Assembly: GCA_003008705.1 (NCBI GenBank) | Contig: PDUO01000021.1 | Coordinates: 870,766 to 934,765 of the forward strand | Direction: 5' to 3' | Length of the DNA: 64,000 nucleotides | Source: Pezicula radicicola | Taxonomy: Eukaryota > Ascomycota > Leotiomycetes > Helotiales > Dermateaceae | In this document: in pieces, positions 1-15,300 of the stretch | Layout of the letters: each line of letters begins with the position of its first letter | Position numbering within the stretch: the stretch's first letter is position 1 | Translations under genes and position numbers: made by a program | The notes under the pieces: model-generated | Told to the model about the DNA's origin: nothing | What the model saw: only the letters and a program-made list of their open reading frames with translations | Databases searched by the model: none

Positions 1-343
1 GCGATCGTTCTGGCACATATGTCTATTCTCACGTTGAATTGGAACACCAGGACAGATTTGGGTGAAATTCAAGGACTACTGTAAATATGCCTAAATTCAA
101 ATCTATCACATTGTGTATATGCATGTAGAATATCATTTGTTTTCCTTTGGTATGCCCTTCCACTCCCTCCACACAACCAGGAACGCCAAAACCCTTTTTT
201 TTAGACCTCCTAGACGCCTCGAGTACTTCCTCCGTGACGATCAAAAATTGACCTGATTCAACTCCATAAAAATGCAAAGAGGACGAAAGGAAAGAGAAGG
301 AAATATATCAACCAAATAGTATGTGAATTGGCCATTTTCCTGG
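1..343. other. 3' flank of the NRPS, no gene seen
   Basis: This is the stretch between the left window edge and the NRPS stop codon. I see no coding sequence with family character. The short open frame on the minus strand at 29-277 begins with TTG and resembles nothing I know. The cluster probably continues to the left of the window. Confidence 0.5.
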
Positions 344-3300
344 TCACGATCCCACCTCGCATTCCTCTGGCCAGGAACCTTGGAGAATTGAGCCAGCAGA
401 GACATGCGTCTCATTTTCACCGAGGATTGACGACAGGTATACTGCGTCTAACAAATCACCGCCTCTCTCAGAAAATGACGCACTGTTGCCATTTACACAT
501 CCGCGGCGACCCTGTAAAACCAAGTCCCACTGTGGCGTTTGTTCCAATCCCATATAATCCATGCTGTTTTTGATTGTATCGTGGCCAATGTCGCCAGGAA
601 ATGACTGGCATATCTCCGTAGTAATTGATGGCTCGTTTTGCAATCTTTTGCCGCTAGCGAGCGACAAGACCTGTTCGACAGGTAGAAGGGGATCATTGGA
701 GATGAGCCGCAAAGTGTCCTGAAGCGCGTCCAATAGTCCAGCTGCGACGGTTTCAGATATATTGGCAGGCAGGTAAGACAATCGTATTTCAAGCTCACTA
801 CCGCGCTGGATTGTTGTAACTCCAACGTCAATTGACCACAAAGGATCTTCGATTTCCAAAGCAGAGATACTGTACTCAGTCCCCCGCATTGAGAAAGTGG
901 AGTCTTGTCCGGATATGTGGTTGATAGCAGATGTGAAGCGGGTCGAGGTTGGCCAGTCGGTACACTCATGCAGAATTTCACGAAATCCCAGTTGAGCATG
1001 CTGCATGCTTTGGACCTGCTGGTCACGCACCTTTTGTAGCAGATCCTTGATTGTCCATTGCTGCTCTATTGTGACTCGGAATGGAAGTAGAGTGACGCAG
1101 CAACCCATGGCGTCCATCAGAGATGGATCAACTGTCGTTCGTGTTGAGACAGTGTCCGCAAAAACGATGTCCGCAATGCCTAAAAATTGACACAGGACGA
1201 GGGACCATGCTGACTTTATGAGCATTGCGCTAGTTATGCCCTCAGTCATGAATTCGGTCATCTCGATAGTATGAGACAAATCTTGATTGACCTTCAAGGG
1301 ATGCTGACCAATTGTCTTCGTTGATGGGCTGATTGCAGGCATATATGATCCCTTTAGAAGGTCTTGCCAATAGTCATAGGTATCAGCACCTATGCTTTGT
1401 CTCTGACTGTACAGAAAGTCTGAGAATTTAGGTTGCGGTTGGATTGACACCCCCTCATACAATGATCGAAGATTGTGCCAGATGGTGCCCATTGAATGAG
1501 CATCGTACTCCGCATGAGTAAGGCGAAGGATCACCCGATGTTTCAATGATCCAGTCTCCCGAATAATTGCAATTTGAGTGAACGGCTGACCTAATCTGAT
1601 GGGCTGGAACATGGCCTTGCTGACTATGTCCTTTGTGACGGCCTCCACACTTGAATCAGTCTCGTAGATCTTGATTTCTGGCTCAAAAGAAGCTTGAACA
1701 ACCTGAAAGAGTTGGCCTTGATCGAACACATAAGCTGTACGTAATGTGTCAGTGATTTGAATCAGGTCAAGACAGCTCTTCTTGAGCGCTTGTGTGTCAT
1801 AGGGGCCATTGCCATCGAGAAGAAAGTGGGTGACTCCAGATTCAGGAGCCGTCAAAGCTGTAGCAATAGTTGATGACTGAAAGTCTGTAGTTGGGAGGAT
1901 ATCAACAATGTCCTGAATGGCACATATGCTGACAGAACTTGCTAATCGCTGAATGAACTCGTCAATGTCGTCCGTCTTAATCAAAGTGAAAGGAGCGGGA
2001 CCATCTTCGCTACCATAGACTTTGTGAAGTAGTCGGTTGGTCAATACTTCTGCGAGATCTGACAGGCACGAATGCTGGAATATATCGCTGACCCTCAGAT
2101 TGATATTCTGTGAGTGGGACGCCGCAACAACACGCATCGCAATGACCGAGTCACCACCAATCTGAAAGAAGTTGCTGTGTGCTCCGATATGGTCTGGACG
2201 TATATCAAGGGCCTCAGCCCAGAGTACCTGCAATTGCTTTTCCATGAGGGTAGATGGGGACACTTTATATCCTTCGCCAACAAGATATTGCTGCAGCTCT
2301 TGTGTTGACAGAGATCCTAATAACCCGCGTAATGCCCTTCGATCGAGCTTGCCGGACAAGTTTCGATCTAGGTTGGTAGTGGGCACATAAGCTGACGGGA
2401 TCATATAAGACGGTAAGACTTGGTACAGAGCCCCCCGCAAACGTGCAAAGTCGTCACGTAATGCATCTGTCGGCGCGAGTATCTGAGGGCCTGAGATGTT
2501 TTCCAAGCCACGGCAATGCTCACTATCTTTCGCAAACTCAATTGCTGCTATCAAGCTCAATTGCTCTGCTTCGGCGCTTTGCTGTAGCAATTCCACAGCT
2601 ACCAATTCTGCTCCTGGCATGCGTTGTATAATTTGATGTTCGATCTCACCAACCTCAACCCTCTGGCCTCGGATCTTGACTTGCAAATCCCGTCGACCAA
2701 GATAAAGTAGAGACCCGTCCTCATTTTGACGGACAAGATCTCCGGTGCGGTACACTCGACGATTTTGTAAGCCTAGACGCTTGGTAAACTCAGGATCAAT
2801 GATGAACAAAGCACTGGTCTTCTCTGGGTCTTTGAGATAGCCTCGTGCCAAAAGCGGCCCTTCAATGAAGAGTTCTCCGGGTGCTCCAATAGGGGACAGT
2901 TGACTATGATCAGGTTGTACAATCCAGAGACGTGTAGCTAATGGAAAGCCGATATTTTTGACCTGGCTGGAACTCGTTAATGGCTTGGTGCAAGTGCCAA
3001 AAGAGCCTTCCGTAGGTCCGTAAGCATTATAGATATCCGCATGGCCTAACCAAGTGCTGACGACGTCAGCGCGTACTGGCTCACCTGTCAGTATGAGCTT
3101 ATGTAGTGACGGCACCTGTGTAGGTAAGATTTGTCGGGCCACAGTGGATGTGAGCATAGCGATGTTGATATTTGTTGCAGCCATGAATCCGGCTAAGTCG
3201 TTCATGCGAGCTTCCTCTGATGGAACGCAGACACATCCACCAAATACTGTCGTGGTAAAGGTATCGAAAATAACGTTGTCGAATGTGTAGTTAGAAAATT

Positions 3301-6300
3301 GGAGGAATCTTGACTTTGGATTCAATCCTAGCCAGGAGCCATGTGCTTGGATACTAGTTGACATTGTAGCATGGTCCATGATCACACCCTTTGGAATTCC
3401 TGTACTACCTGATGTGTGTATCAGCCAAGATGCATCATTCGGTCGCACTCCCGTCTCTGGGATCCCTGTTTGAGCTGGAAGCTGTTCAAACAGTTCTGCG
3501 TTGACAGTCACTAGGTTCAAAGCTGGCTCTGTGAATAGTTGAGTAAGCCGGTGTTTTTGCTTCTCATCGACAATTATAATGGATGCTTCGGAGTTGCGTA
3601 TGATAGTATCTATACGCGCGAGCGGGTGAGATGTCCCTAACGGCATTATGGCAGCTCCTGCTTGCATGATGGAAAGCATTGCAACAGGTCCCCACTTCGA
3701 CTTGTCCATGCAGATTCCTACAATGCTCCCTGCACCCACTCCAAGAGCAACAAGGTGGTGTGCAAGGCATGCAGAGCTGTTGAAGAATTCGCCGTAGGTA
3801 AGATTACCGTCCCATGCATTTATCGCGGAAGCAGTTGGAGCTCTCTCGACTTGGGCTTGTACCATTTCATGGATACATTGCTCCAAACGCGGCGGAATAG
3901 TCGAATTCCATGCCAAGACTTGCTGTAAGTCTTCCTTCCCAATCGCCACTATGTCCTCGACTCGACATGTTCTGGTCGATATGTTACAAAGCCGCTCAAC
4001 TACACAGGCAAAGAAATCAACCACACGTTTTAATTGCGCCAAAGAGATAACATCCTTGTCGTAATGAACGTCTATCACGACGTCGTGCGATGTGAGCTTG
4101 CATTCGACGGTGAGGCCGTAGCTGTTAAAAGGCTCGATAGGCATTGGTACTGAATCAAGCCCTGGGAAGCCCAGTTGGGCAGTGCTATCGCTGTCAGCAG
4201 CTGGCTGGACTACCAACAGATTCCGTAAGTCCAGCGCAGGTCCAAGGTCTGGTACTAGAGCCTTGATTCCCTGCAGCCCTGTGTGTTCATAGTCAATCAT
4301 ATTCACGGCTTGCTGTTGGACTGTGTCTAAGAACTCGGCAACTGTTTGCTTCAGATCTACAGATATCCGTAATGGCACTGTGGTGATAGTTGGACCTGGT
4401 ATACTAGTAATTTCTCTCACTGGAGCATTACGACCTGATACTGTGGCAGCGAACACGACGTCGTTATGGCCTGCATATTGGCTCATAACCAAAGCCCAGG
4501 CAGCACGGATAACATTGGATATCACCACAGTGCCTGAATAATGGCCATCTGGCAGCGTAATAGCGCGACTGAAATTGTCTTGTGGTAAAGATTGATAGTC
4601 AGGGCGTGGTAGTGATGGCCAGTCTGTCACAACATCGCCCTGGAGTTCATTTCTCCAGTACGTTGCGGCATCATTCTTCTCAGGGCGACCAAATTGAAGA
4701 TATCGAATGAAGCGTGAGAAAGGAACAAAAGACTGTGGACCGCCATCGTTATAGAGACTCATGAGTCGTTTCCCAAGAGCGCGGAGCGTCCAGCCGTCGT
4801 ACAAGGAATGGTGAGATGTCCAAACGAAAAAAGTCTCGCCAGATGGTTGTTCAATCAAGCCATACCGCACTAATGGTTGACCAGGAGACATGCCTGCTCT
4901 GCGATCGGCTTTCAAATATCTGTCTAGATTCGTGTCATATTGCCAAGTAGTCCTGTCATTGACCACGACTTGGAGCCCGTGAGGCGCAACCAAGAGTCGA
5001 GTGCGAAGGATATGAGCTTCATCGGTCAAAGCCTGCCAGGCTGCCTTGAACTTGGCTCGATCTACTGTATCAGCCAAGGTATACACTTGTCGACTAACAT
5101 AAGCGGCAGGCTGTCTTGCTGTAATAGCCATGAGACCTTCCTGTAGGGGTGTTAAGGGATAGACATCCTCAATCTGGTTGACGGCGACGCCACATTGGGC
5201 TGCAACTTCTGTCAAAAGCTTCTGCTGCTCCTGAAAATTACAGCTAGATGCAGCCTCCCAAAGTTCGAAGGGCAGCGAATCCTCCTCTTTCTCGGTGCTA
5301 TGGTCGAGCGAACGATTGCTTAGCGTATGAACTAAATCGGCAAGTTGAGGGTGCTTAAATATGTCTGCAACGGTGAGTTGAAGCTCACGAGAGTACTCCG
5401 CTGCCACTATTCGCATTGCCGTCACCGAATCTCCACCTAAGTGGAAAATATTGTCATTCATACCCACAGCATCAACACTAGTACCAAGTGCATCTGCCCA
5501 AAGACCTTGAAGTCGACGTCCCAGCTCGGTTTCCGGGGCTTGCTTTGAATCTGTGCCACTAGGTAGGTATTGTTGCAAGGCTTCTGGTGTTAGACTAGTA
5601 AGAACTGCTCGAACAGCTCGTCGATCAAGCTTATTCGAGGCGTTGATCGGCATTTGAGCTAGAGGCAGGTAGAAAGTCGGAACCATGTAGGATGGCAGGA
5701 CGCTGCTAAGTGATTGACGTAGCTTCTCGAACGTGATCTGAAGGATGGGCGTCGGATGTAATGCTCCTGAAGCTAGAACCTCGGGGTTACGAGAATGCTC
5801 ACTCGTATCGTTGAATTCTACCACAGCTATAAGACGTATCTGCTCACTCTTAATACCTTCCTCGATTTTCTCAACAGAGACTATGCGAGCACCAGTTAAC
5901 TGCTTCTTAATTTGATATTCAATCTCGCCGATTTCTACTCGTTGGCCGCGGATCTTAACCTGAAGATCCTGGCGACCGAGGTAAGTAAGTGTACCATCTG
6001 CGTTCTGCGTCACTAAATCGCCTGTTCGATACATACGACGTCCGGATAGACCTAGTCTCTCGATGAAGCCAGGGTCCGTCACAAAAGACGCGTTCGTTTT
6101 GTCCTGCTCGTTTAGATAGCCTCGAGCCTGAATTGGACCTTCGATTAGAAGCTCGCCAGGCGCGCCGATAGGGCAGAGGTAATTGTAGTTGGTAGCATCT
6201 GCGACCCAAAAGCAGCAGGATAATGGCAAACCAACATTCGATGCCTGACTGACCTCTTTAACTGGCTTGCTACATGACGAGTTGATCGAGCATTCAGACG

Positions 6301-9300
6301 GACCATAAGAGTTGAAAATAGTAACGTGTTGCGACCAAAGCCCTACTGCAGTAGGAGTGACGGCTTCACCAGCTAGGATCATGGTCCGTAATGAAGGAAG
6401 TTCTTCCGGCACAAGCATTGAAGCAACGGTCGAGGTAAAGTTTGCAAAGTTGACGTTCATGGCGACCATTGCCATAGTAAGGTTGTTGACGCGATCATGT
6501 TCCGAGGGAATGCAGACACAACCACCCTTGCAAAAGGTTGTAAAAATATCCTGGATAGCAGCGTCGAATGTGTGGGCCGCAAACTGAATTGTGCGGGTGT
6601 TGATATCCATTCCAAAAGCAGATCCATGGGCCTGAAGACTGGTGCTTAGTGCTCTATGCTCCAGCATAACACCTTTAGGTTTGCCCGTGCTTCCAGAGGT
6701 ATAGACCACCCAGGCCAAATTGCGAGGCATCACCTCTGTCTTCAACACTCGTGTCTGATTCTGATCCTGGCTTGACAGATGCTCTATAAGCTTTGCATCA
6801 ACACTGATCAATGTGGCATCCAAATCGGCCAGCCTCTCCTTTTGTGTGGCATCGACCAGCACCACGGCAGATGCCGAGTCAGCTAAGATGCTACTGATTC
6901 GAGTCAGAGGATGAGCGACGTCTAGAGGCAAGACCGCACCGCCAGCGTACATCACAGCCAGCATAGCGACCACGGCCCATTTCGACTTGTTCATACACAC
7001 TCCTACCATCTGCTCAGGTCCCACACCTAGCTGATGTTGGAGATGACAAGCTAGGGAAGTGGCTAGTTGGGATAGCTCACCATAAGTGAGATCACCATCC
7101 CATCCGCAGATCGCAGGTGCCGTGGGTCGAGCGGCTACATGAACATCCACTAAATCATGTACGCATCTCTCTGAATGTGATGGTACCGTTGCGTTCCACG
7201 CCAATATTTGGCGTTCGTCATGTGCATTAAGCTGAATGCTCTGCAATGAGCATTCACTGTAGGCAGAGTCATGGAGTTGTTGGACCACGTACTCGAACTG
7301 GTCGAGTATTCTTTCCGTATACGGGGTCGATGCAATATTCACATCATAGCGTGCTTCGACTTCGATGACATCCGAGCCTAGCGTGCACTCGAGATGAATC
7401 CCAAAGCTATCAAAATCTTCGAATGGTACTGGAAGTGCCTCTAGTCCTGGGAATTCAATACGATTATCGCTTTCCGCCGCAATTTGCACTACAAGAACAT
7501 TACGTAGCTCCAAGGCCGTGGCTGCTTCGGGTACAAGGGTCTTGATCTTTTGTAACCCGGTATGCTCGAAGGGAATCATGGCGGTTGATTGTTCCTGAAC
7601 CGCTTGAATGAATTGTCTTACTGTCATAGTACGGTCTGCTTGCACTCTCACAGGTACGGTAGTCAAAGTCGGACCCGCGATCTCACCTATTTGCCAGACA
7701 GGAGCATTGCGGCCAGAGACAGATGCCGCAAACACAACGTCCTGATGTCCTGTATACTGCGCCATCACTAAGGCCCAGGCAGCCCGAAGTATGTTAGAAG
7801 TCAGAATGTCTTTACTAGGGCCTCCCGCAAGTCTAATCGTCTTTCTTGCTCGATGTCGTGGCTTTGGCTGGTAATCGATACTAGGTAGTGATGGCCAGTC
7901 AGCCATTGCGTCGCCTTGTAGTTGCTGGCGCCAGTAATTTGCCGCGGCCGACGGATCACTTTGATTGAGATAGTGGATGAAACGTGAATATGGGACGGAA
8001 AGAGGCATTTCGTAGCTGACATTGTTGATGTTGTTGTACGTCTCAACGAGGCGCTCGCAGATTGAACGCATAGTCCAGCCATCATAAATACTATGGTGAG
8101 CCGTCCAGACGAAGAAGCATTCGCCGGTTACTTGCTTGATAAAACCATACCTCAACAGTGGCTGGCCCAGGGCGATACCCTCATCGCGGTCTTGGTTCAC
8201 ATACGCATCGAGGTCTGTACTTAGTCGCCACGCGATATTGTCACGAAGTACCACCTGCATCGACCGGCCGTCCTGCGTGATCAAGAGCCGAGTCCGAAGA
8301 ATTGGTGTAGCATTGGTCAGCATCTGCCAGGCTTTTTGGAACCTGTCCAGTTCAATCACCGTAGCGTCGAGGGCGTAGATCTGGCGGCTCACGTAGGCAG
8401 CGGATTGTCTTGCTGTAATTGCTATCATACCTTCTTGGAGAGGCGTGCAAGGGTAAATGTCCTCGATTTGATCCACAGTTACATTGCATCTGGATGCAAT
8501 GTTTGCCAGCAGTTCACCCTCATCTAATAGCTGGCTTGTTATGCTTGACCAGAGAGCAAATGGTTCCGGATCTACTTGGAATACCTCGCTATCATTTGTT
8601 CGTTCAGCTAAGATTCCCGCCAAACCAGACAAGTGAGGGTGAGAAAAGATATCTGCAACACTCAATCTTAGGTCACGCGCTTGACTTAGAGCTACAATTC
8701 GCATCGCAGCTACTGAGTCGCCCCCGAGCTGGAAGAAGTTGTCGTTGGCGCCAACTCTGTCCGTGCTGATGCCTAGGGCCTCAGCCCAAAGCGCTTGTAA
8801 TCGGAGTTCCATATTAGTTGACGGTGGTTTTTTAGCTTCTCCATCCAAATATTGTCGGATTATATCGGCGGGTAGAGCTTCTAGCACGTTCCTCAGAGTC
8901 CTGCGATCAAGCTTACCCGAGATATTTCGGGGCATTTCAGTGACAGATACATAAGTCGATGGCACCATAAATCCGGGTAGTACTTGAAACAAGGCCCTAT
9001 TGAGCTTGTTGAAGACTTCACGTATTGCTTCGGTCGGAGCAAGCATACCGAAGGACGTGATCTCGCCATTGCGATACTGACTTTCATCCGCGAAGTCAAC
9101 GGCTGCAACTAGTACCGGCTGGTCTTGTGTGCCCAGCTTCAGTAGCTCCACAGCAACAGAACGAGTGTCTGAGAGATGCTGTGAAATCTGGGACTCGATT
9201 TCTTCGATCTCGACCCGCTGACCACGTATCTTTACCTGCATGTCACGCCGTGCGATGTAAACTAGTGAGCCGTCGTTCTTCTGGCGCACAATATCGCCAG

Positions 9301-12300
9301 AACGATACATCCGAAGCCCACGGGGTAGATTGAGGTGGGCTGTGAAGGCAGGGTCGACAATAAAGGAAGCATTAGTCTTGCTTTCATCATTCAAATAGCC
9401 TCGGGCCAGTTGAGGGCCTTCGATCAGAAGCTCTCCCGGAGCTCCAACAGGGCACAATTTGTTGTAGTCCTCTATTTGAACTACCCATAGACGCGTTCCA
9501 ATAGGAAAGCCAATATTATGGAGCTCGTTTGTGTTCGTGGTTGGCCCGGCGGCAGTAGAGAAGATTGAACACTCTGACGGACCATAACAGTTGAAAAGAT
9601 TGACTTCCGTCATCCATGTCTTCACGACATCGATTGTTGCTGGCTCCCCTCCCAGTACTAGGGTGTGTAGACTTGGCACATCTCTTGGAGAGAGCAGACG
9701 AGCAACGGTATAAGTCATGGCAGCAGAATTGACTCCTGTCAAACGCATGAACTCCGACAACTTATGCTTGTCCATCCGGTCCTCCTCAGATGGCACACAG
9801 CATATACCTCCCCATGAAAGGGTCGTAAAGAAGTCTTCGATTGTACCGTCGAACGTATGCGCTGCGTAATTGATTTTCCGTGTATGATGGCCAAATCCAT
9901 ATCTAGCTCCATGCGCTTGAATACTTGTACTCAGAGTACCGTGCTCCATGACCGCTCCTTTAGGTGTGCCCGTTGTTCCTGAAGTGTAGATAACCCACGC
10001 CGCGTCGTTATGAGTGACTGAGGTCTTTGGGGCCTCTGTTCGAGCGGGCAGATGTTGGTTCAGATGGCTTGAATTGACCAACTGTCGTCTAAGACCTAGG
10101 CCAGCAAGGCGCTCGTCTTGGATGGCGTCCACAAGTACCACAATCATCCCCGTATCCTTGATGATAGTATCGAGTCGCGTTATTGGATGGGTTACCCCCA
10201 ATGGAACAACAACACCTCCCGCCTTGAGTACTGCTAACATAGCCACTACTGCAAACACAGACTTTTCCATACACACGCCCACCATCTGTTCTCGGGCAGA
10301 ACCAACGCCGAGAGCGACGAGTTGATGTGCAAGGCGATTGGCTAGATGGTCTAATTCGCCATAAGTAAGCTGTCCGTCCCAAGCTAGAACTGCCGGAGCC
10401 GTTGGGCGCGCGAGGCCTTGCTCTTGTACGAGCTCGTGTATGCATTTAGTTACACGCTGAGGCACTGTTGCGTTCCATCTCGAGATCTGCATTTTGTCTT
10501 CAGGGTTGAGGAGATTGACATCCCTTAGTTGATGTGTTCTAATAGAAGGATCACATAGTCGTTCAACAATGTATACGAACTGGTCCAGAACCCTGTTCAT
10601 GTAGACGGTTGCGACAACGTTCTCGTCGTAGCGTGCTTCAACACCAACCTCCTGCCCCAATGTGCACTCGATGTTGACTCCATAGGCGTCAAAGTCCTCA
10701 ACGTCAGCTGGAATAAGTTCAATTCCCGGAAAATCAAGATGCGTGTCGCTCTCAGCGGCTGGCTGGATGACGAGAAGGTTTCGAAGCTTCAGCACCGAAT
10801 CGCTTAGTTCTGGCGCAAGCGACTTGATCACTTGCAAACCTGTATGTTCGTGGTTGATCATCTCAATAGCTTGTCGTTGAATACTTTGCAAGAAATCATT
10901 AACGGTCTGTCCGCTAGTATGGTCCAAGCTTATCCGTATGGGCACAGTGGTGATTGTTGGGGCAACAATTTCGGTCACGTCTCTGACTGGTGCACTGCGA
11001 CCAGAGACGTTGGCTGCATATACTACGTCGTTCTGACCGGAGTATTGTATCATGACCAAGCCCCAGGCCGCTCGCAATATGTTGGACATCACAATACCTT
11101 GACTGTCAGCAGAAGACAAGGAGATACACTTTCTGAGCGAGTGTCGTGGTCGTGGTTCATAATTGGGCTGAGGAAGTGAAGGCCAATCTGCGGTTACTGA
11201 ATCTCCTTTGAGCTGTTGACGCCAGTATTCGATGTTGTCCGCACCATTCGTCTGGGTAAGGTATTGGATAAAGCGTGAATAGGGTATTGATGCAGGTATA
11301 TCTTCATCTTGTTGGTAAAGACTTATGAGCTGACTGCACAACAAGCGAATGGTCCAGCCATCATAAATACTATGGTGAGCTGTCCAAACAAAAATATGCT
11401 CGCTAGATGGTAGTTTGATAAGGCCGTAGCGCGAGAGCGGCCGACCTAGTCTTATACCTTCCTCTTTATCCTGCTGGATGTAGTCCTCTAGACTTGAGCC
11501 GTATCGCCAACTAATGTCGTCACGTACTACTACCTGTAACGACCCATCCGGTCCCACAAGAGCGCGTGTTCGTAAGATAGGAGTCCTCGACACCAACTTA
11601 TGCCATGCCTCTTGGAAGCGTGGTATGTCGATTTTATTAGACAGGACATATGCTTGACGACTGACATACGCCGATGGTTGACGTGCTGTAACAGCTAGTA
11701 GTCCCTCTTGTAGCGGCGTACAAGGATAAATATCTTCGATATCCTCTATAGCAACATCGCACTGCTCTGCAATGACTGCGATTTGTTGTCTTTGTTTATC
11801 GAAACCGCCACTCACGACAGGTTCCCATAATGAGAACGGCTCCGGGTCTTCGTCCATGACGTTGAGGTCGTTCCTTGCGCGTTCAGTCATTACACGTGCT
11901 AGGTCTGACAATCGTGGGTTTTGGAATATATCTGAGACTGTTAATTGCAGTTGGCTGGTTTGTGTCGTCGCCGCTACTATTCGCATTGCTGTGACTGAAT
12001 CGCCACCAATTTGGAAAAAGTTATCATGAGCGCCGATCTTGTCAATACCCAGAGCTTCAGCCCATAGTAACTGAATTACTTTCTCCATGTGTGTCGAAGG
12101 TGCCTCCTGGGATAACTCTTCGTCAACCATATATCGTGCCAGGCCCCCAGATGGTATCGCTTTGAGCAAAGCATGTACAGCTAGTCGATCGAGTTTGCCG
12201 GAGATATTAGTAGGCATTTGTGCCACCGGCACAAACATTGCAGGCACCATATAGGATGGCAGGACTCCAGTCAGCGACTGGCGAAGCTCATTGAAAGCGT

Positions 12301-15300
12301 TTCTTAATTGAGGAGTTGGAGCTAGGGTTCCAAGTGATTCTATCTCTCCAGGGTAGTGCTCGCTATCATTCTTGAAGTCTACAGTTGCAATCAGACTCAT
12401 GTGTGCGTCATCCTGTAGCATTGTGACCACTGCTGCGTGAGCTCCTGTCAAGTGACAAACAATCTGATATTCGATCTCGCCAACTTCTACTCGCTGGCCT
12501 CGTATCTTGATCTGATTGTCGCGTCGGCCGAGATATATGAACGATCCGTCTTCATTTTGACATACTAGGTCCCCTGTACGATATATATGACGGGCCGAAG
12601 ATAAACCTGTTTGTTGATTCGTGAATGCAGGATCTACGACGAACGATTCTTTGGTCTTCGCACTGTTAAGGTAACCTCGAGCCAATAGCGGACCTTCGAT
12701 CAGAAGTTCGCCTGGGGCACCAATAGGACAAAGCTGATTGTAATTGTGTAGTTGGGTTACCCAATGTAGTGTAGACATCGGAAACCCAATATTGTCTGCT
12801 TGATCAGGACTTGAAAGCGGCCCGTTGCATGTACAGACCGACCCCTCGGATGGTCCATACGTGTCGTAAAGTGTCGCTGCCTTCATCCACAACTCGATAA
12901 CTTCTGGTTTGACTGCCTCCCCGGTCAATGCTAATGTCTTTAATGATGGCACTTCAGTGGGCGAAAGCATTTGTGCCACAGTTGGAGTAAGACTAGCAAA
13001 ATTGGCGTCCATCGCCTGTATGGCTCCCGGTAGGTTGTTGACGCGGTCACTCTCGGACGGAACACAAATGCATCCGCCATAGATCAAGGTCGCTGATACA
13101 TCAGAGATGCTGACATCGAATGTAAAGGGTGTGAATTGCAAAGCCCGTGTCTCGGCAGATAGCCTCATTTTCTCACCCTGGGTCATCATGCTTGTGCACA
13201 AACCCCCATGTTCTAGTACGACTCCCTTAGGAGTGCCGGTACTGCCTGAAGTGTAGATGATCCATGCAGCGTTATGAGGTGTCACTCCAGTCATAGGAGG
13301 TTCTGTATTGATTGGCAGTGTCTCCAGCAGGGCGCCATTTACGACAACTAGTTTAACATTTCGACTGAGGTCTGCAAGACGCTTCTGGTGATGTAGGTCG
13401 ACGAGGATCACGTCGATAGAAGCATCCTCAATAACAACATCAAGGCGAGGTAGAGGATGTGTAACACCAAGTGGGACTACCACTCCGCCGGCGAAAAGAA
13501 TGGATAGAATCGCAACGATAGACCATTTCGATTTGTCCATACACAGGCCTACCTTCTGCTCTGGACCAACTCCAAGACTAGCAAGCTGATATGCGAGGCG
13601 TAGGGACTGATTAGCTAGATCTCTGTATAAGAGTTCGCCATCCCACGCGCATACTGCTTTTGCTTGAGGTCGAGCCACGACTTGCTCATAGAACATCTCG
13701 TGAATACAATTGTCTACACGAGGCGGTTGCGTGGCGTTCCACCGCAGGATTTGTTCTTGATCTTCAGGACTAATAAGGACAATATCACTCAACCGACAGG
13801 ATTTAGATGTGGCACTACCGCATAGTTGCTGCACAAGATGTGCAAATTGCGCGGAGATTCTTTTGATCTGCGACGAAGGTATGACTTTGTCATCGTAGCG
13901 GAAGTCGATTCTGACTTCGTCTATGCCAAGGGTGCACTCAGTAAGAAGTCCATAGCTGTCAAAATTCTCCTTCCCAAGCGGAAGTGCTTCTATGCCCGGG
14001 AAGTTGTTAGCCGCTCCTTGTTCTTCAGCTGTCTGCACTAGTAGAACATTTCGAAGGTCTAATGTTGGACCGAGCTTCGGAACTAGAGCTTTGATAGCCC
14101 TCAAGCCAGTATGCTCATGATCTATCATTTGTGCAGCCTGCTTTTGTATAGCGAGGAGAAATGAAGCTACGTCCTGCGTCCAATCGATTTGGATACGCAC
14201 TGGTACGGTAGTAATGGTAGGTGCGATAATACTATCCACTTGTGGAATAGGTGCGTTTCGACCAGATACCGTAACCGCAAAGACTACATCATTGTGACCT
14301 GTGTACTGTGCCATGATGAGAGCCCAAACGGCACGAATCACGTTGGCAGTGGTCACAACGCTCCGAGACTCGAGTTGAGGAAGTCGAACGATCCGCGTCA
14401 TCTCATGTTGTGGCTTTGGCTGGTAGTCGATTCGAGGGAGCGGCGGCCAATTCGCCATCACCTCTCCCTGAAGTTGATCAGCCCAATAGGCTGCACTGCC
14501 CGCCTTTGCTACCTCCTTTTGAGCAAGATAGCGAATGAATCGAGAAAAGGGTGCTGTAGGTAGTGCACTGCCATGAAAATATATATTGGCAAGTTGCCGA
14601 TACATTAACAGCGCACTTATGCCGTCGTACACGCTATGATGAGCAGTCCATACGAAGTAACGCTCATCAGAGTCTCGCTCTCGGACCAAGCCCCATCTCA
14701 CAAGGGGTTTTCCGAGAGCAATGCCCTCGTCACGGTCCGAAGCCATGTAGTCTTCTAGATTTTCGCTATCCCTCCATGGGTCAATTCCACGCACCACGAT
14801 TTGTAGAAATGATTGTAGTCCTTGACCCGTAAGTATGCGCGTACGTAGGATCGGAGTTGCCTTTGAAAGAGCTCTCCAAGCTGCCTGAAAGCGATCTAAG
14901 TCAATGGTATCGGCAAGTTTGTAAACCTGGCGGTCAATATATGCCAATGGCTGTCGTGCTGTGATAGCCATAAGACCTTCTTGTAATGGTGTGCACGGAT
15001 ATACGTCCTCGATATCGTTGACAGAGATGCCACATTGCTTAGCAACCACTTCTAATTTTTCTTGTTGCTGTTCTGACCCGACTTGTACTTCTGACCAAAG
15101 TGAAAATGGTTGAGGGTCTTGTTCTACCTGCTTGTTGATGGAACGCTTGGCCAGAAGCTCTGCCAAATCAATCAGCCGTGGATGTTGGAACAAATCCGCT
15201 ACTGTCAATTGTAACTCGCGAGCCGATTCTGTGGCTAACCCTATCATGCGCATGGCAACCACCGAATCCCCACCTATCTGGAAGAAGTTATCGTAGATTC

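Noticed and set aside
29..277. 82-residue open frame at the left edge
   Set aside because: Begins with TTG, overlaps no conserved sequence, and contains no recognisable domain.
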